64,000 nt of DNA from Lolliginicoccus suaedae (GTDB taxonomy: Bacteria; Actinomycetota; Actinomycetes; Mycobacteriales; Mycobacteriaceae). The stretch covers positions 62,001 to 126,000 of the forward strand of contig NZ_VSSO01000001.1 in NCBI RefSeq assembly GCF_008312885.1, given 5' to 3'. Both the position numbers and the translations under genes were made by a program. Of the stretch, positions 62,511 to 64,000 are shown piece after piece (the stretch's first letter is position 1; every line of letters begins with the position of its first letter). The notes below the pieces were generated by a model that was not told the origin of the DNA, searched no databases, and saw only the letters and a program-made list of their open reading frames with translations.

Positions 62511-62984
62511 ATGGGAGAGGTTCGCGTTATCGGCATTCGCGTCGAGCAGCCACAGAACCAGCCCGTGATGCTGCTCCGTGAGGTCGATGGCGATCGCTAC
62601 CTGCCCATCTGGATCGGGCAGGCCGAGGCGACGTCGATCGCGCTGGAGCAGCAGGGCGTGGTGCCGGCACGGCCGCTGACCCACGATCTGTTCCGCGATG
62701 TGCTGGTAGCCCTGGGGCATTCCTTGAAGGAAGTGCGGATCGTGGATCTGCAGGAAGGCACCTTCTATGCGGAGATGCATTTCGACAAGGACGTGACCGT
62801 CTCTGCCCGGCCCTCCGACGCTGTGGCCATCGCGCTGCGCGTTGACGTGCCGATCTTCGCGGAGGAGGCCGTTCTGGAGGAGGCGGGCCTGGTCATTCCG
62901 GATGAGAAGGAGGACGAGGTCGAGAAGTTCAAGGAGTTCCTGGACTCGGTCTCGCCGGAGGACTTCAACTCCCCGGATAGCTGA
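62511..62984 (+). CDS. Bifunctional nuclease domain protein (DUF151)
   Basis: 157 residues from ATG 62511 (AGGAGAGG upstream). The domain has LPIWIGQAEATSIAL and the basic/acidic SARPSDAVAIALR typical of BFN proteins, which cleave DNA and RNA in plants; the bacterial role is unclear. An acidic tail (EKEDEVEKFKEF) follows. Same gene order as Rv1829. Confidence 0.9.
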   Translation: MGEVRVIGIRVEQPQNQPVMLLREVDGDRYLPIWIGQAEATSIALEQQGVVPARPLTHDLFRDVLVALGHSLKEVRIVDLQEGTFYAEMHFDKDVTVSARPSDAVAIALRVDVPIFAEEAVLEEAGLVIPDEKEDEVEKFKEFLDSVSPEDFNSPDS

Positions 62985-63004
62985 TTGCGTATCGGAATCG
63001 CAAC

Positions 63005-63036
63005 GTAAAAATCTCAACTCATGGTTGAGGGTTTAC
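63005..63036. promoter_or_regulatory. AT-rich palindrome upstream of the second MerR gene
   Basis: CTCAAC and GTTGAG (63013-63018, 63024-63029) are nested in GTAAA and TTTAC (63005-63009, 63032-63036), sharing one centre. The surrounding 150 bp is unusually AT-rich for the window, suggesting a promoter/operator. FtsR or McdR itself is a candidate binder. Confidence 0.5.
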
Positions 63037-63250
63037 CATTCTGATTCTTTCTTACATTTGTGTGATTCATCTCATGCTGGCTTTCTTAAAGTTGTAGTCT
63101 ATAAACGGCGAGGCGCAAAGACGCGCAGCGCTTCAGGGCGGTAGTGTGCACAGCGACCACCCTGAAGGGGCCACCGCGGTCCCACCACATCCGTGGCGCC
63201 GGGTACTGCTTGGCACCCAACGTGACGGATCCGGCGAGAGGGAGATATCC

Positions 63251-63862
63251 GTGGCCGAAGAACTGAAGGGACAACGGAGCGCGCACGCGACACCCCGATC
63301 ACTTCCCGCTGAGCCCATTCAGCCGGGACTGTTCCCCGATGACTCGGTTCCCGACGAGCTCGTCGGCTACCGCGTTCCCACCGCCTGCCAGATCGCCGGG
63401 ATCACCTACCGGCAGCTCGACTACTGGGCCCGCACCGGCCTCGTGCAGCCCTCGATCCGCGGTGCCGCGGGCTCGGGCAGCCAGCGCCTGTACTCCTTCA
63501 AGGACATGCTGGTCCTCAAGATCGTCAAGCGCCTGCTCGACACGGGCATCTCGCTGCACAACATCCGCATCGCCGTCGAGCACCTCCGCAAGCGTGGTGT
63601 CGCCGACCTCGCGAACGTCACCCTCTTCTCCGACGGCACGACCGTCTACGAGTGCTCGTCCCCCGAGGAGGTCGTTGACCTGCTCCAGGGCGGCCAGGGC
63701 GTGTTCGGAATCGCCGTCGGTGGTGCCATGCGCGAGCTCACCGGCAAGATCGCCGAGTTCCCCGGCGAGCACGCGGACGTCGTGGAGACCGGCGAGACCA
63801 TCGTCGCGGTCGAGGACGAGCTCGCGTCCCGCCGCCGCAACCGGGCCCGAAAGATCGGCTAG
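63251..63862 (+). CDS. mcdR: MerR-family regulator McdR-like (Rv1830)
   Basis: 203 residues from GTG 63251 (GAGGGAG upstream); a longer frame back to 63146 reads the leader and is unlikely. The winged-helix part has VPTACQIAGITYRQLDYWAR and GSQRLYSFKDMLVLKIVKRL, followed by a regulatory region with GGQGVFGIAVGGAMREL. In mycobacteria McdR (Rv1830) controls cell-division genes. Precedes the glycine-cleavage riboswitch. Confidence 0.9.
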   Translation: MAEELKGQRSAHATPRSLPAEPIQPGLFPDDSVPDELVGYRVPTACQIAGITYRQLDYWARTGLVQPSIRGAAGSGSQRLYSFKDMLVLKIVKRLLDTGISLHNIRIAVEHLRKRGVADLANVTLFSDGTTVYECSSPEEVVDLLQGGQGVFGIAVGGAMRELTGKIAEFPGEHADVVETGETIVAVEDELASRRRNRARKIG

Positions 63863-63915
63863 GCACACCAGTTCGTCCGAGGCGTCCGCACCCAGTAAGC
63901 TAGGGTCGCGTCGAT

Positions 63916-64000
63916 GCCGTGCGGGAGAGACCCTGCTGCAGCTTCCAAGCTGCACGGGGCGCCGAAGGAGCAACACCTCTCCGTCAATCTCTCAGGCACC
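63916..64000 (+). ncRNA. Glycine riboswitch, first aptamer (truncated by window edge)
   Basis: GCGGGAGAGACC starts the characteristic glycine aptamer, followed by GGCGCCGAAGGAGCAA (63958-63973) and CTCCGTCAATCTCTCAGGCACC split at 63979-64000. These are the conserved blocks of gcvT-type riboswitches, located after mcdR where the glycine dehydrogenase gene (gcvP) is expected. A second aptamer, if present, lies outside the window. Confidence 0.92.

Overview
The window looks like a chromosomal segment of a high-GC actinobacterium of the mycolic-acid group (Mycobacteriales/Corynebacteriales). The evidence is gene content and order: ppk-fbiD-gpsA-ddl-DUF3515-thiL, ung-DAK2-recG, pyc-rsmD-coaD, sepIVA-DUF177-rnc-mutM, osmC-acyP-smc, and pgsA-DUF881-sbp-DUF881-gcvH-garA-ftsR-DUF151-mcdR-glycine riboswitch. 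These blocks match Mycobacterium tuberculosis neighbourhoods (Rv2984 to Rv2922 and Rv1822 to Rv1832). The species cannot be told from the sequence alone.

Layout. 1-9.6 kb is mostly core: polyphosphate kinase (cut by the left edge), an F420 guanylyltransferase, glycerol-3-phosphate dehydrogenase, D-Ala-D-Ala ligase, a CPH-type copper ATPase behind a CsoR-like operator, a secreted serine hydrolase, DUF3515 and ThiL. 9.6-28.4 kb is accessory: a 38-residue peptide gene with a strong ribosome binding site, a multicopper oxidase with a shortened first domain, a PPOX-family oxidoreductase, two tandem paralogous lipoproteins interleaved with a 52-nt palindromic repeat, an oligopeptide/metallophore-type ABC importer behind a Fur/Zur-like box, an MFS transporter, a phospholipase D-like protein, a sulfotransferase-like protein, a four-gene membrane/cupredoxin operon of unknown function, and a protein with an RNase H domain. 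28.5-36.9 kb is a surface-polysaccharide locus: Wzm/Wzt exporter, two mirror-image two-domain glycosyltransferases (GT2-GT4 and GT4-GT2) and a third glycosyltransferase. 37-64 kb returns to core genes for DNA repair, anaplerosis, CoA synthesis, septation, RNA processing, chromosome segregation, phospholipid synthesis and the GarA/glycine-cleavage regulon, with one flavin monooxygenase (BVMO type) inserted. A glycine riboswitch is cut by the right edge.

The least explained part is the operon at 23.1-27.1 kb. Its lead protein is a multi-spanning membrane protein that twice carries D-x3-H-x13/14-H followed by or embedded in a hydrophobic stretch. It is coupled to a lipoprotein with a cupredoxin-like domain, a second polytopic protein and a 56-residue single-span protein. 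The motif resembles the CuC ligand spacing of PmoC (particulate methane monooxygenase). That is an inference from spacing only, but it makes this the best candidate for an undescribed system. The intergenic regions also hold three unrelated families of long palindromes, two of them in more than one copy.
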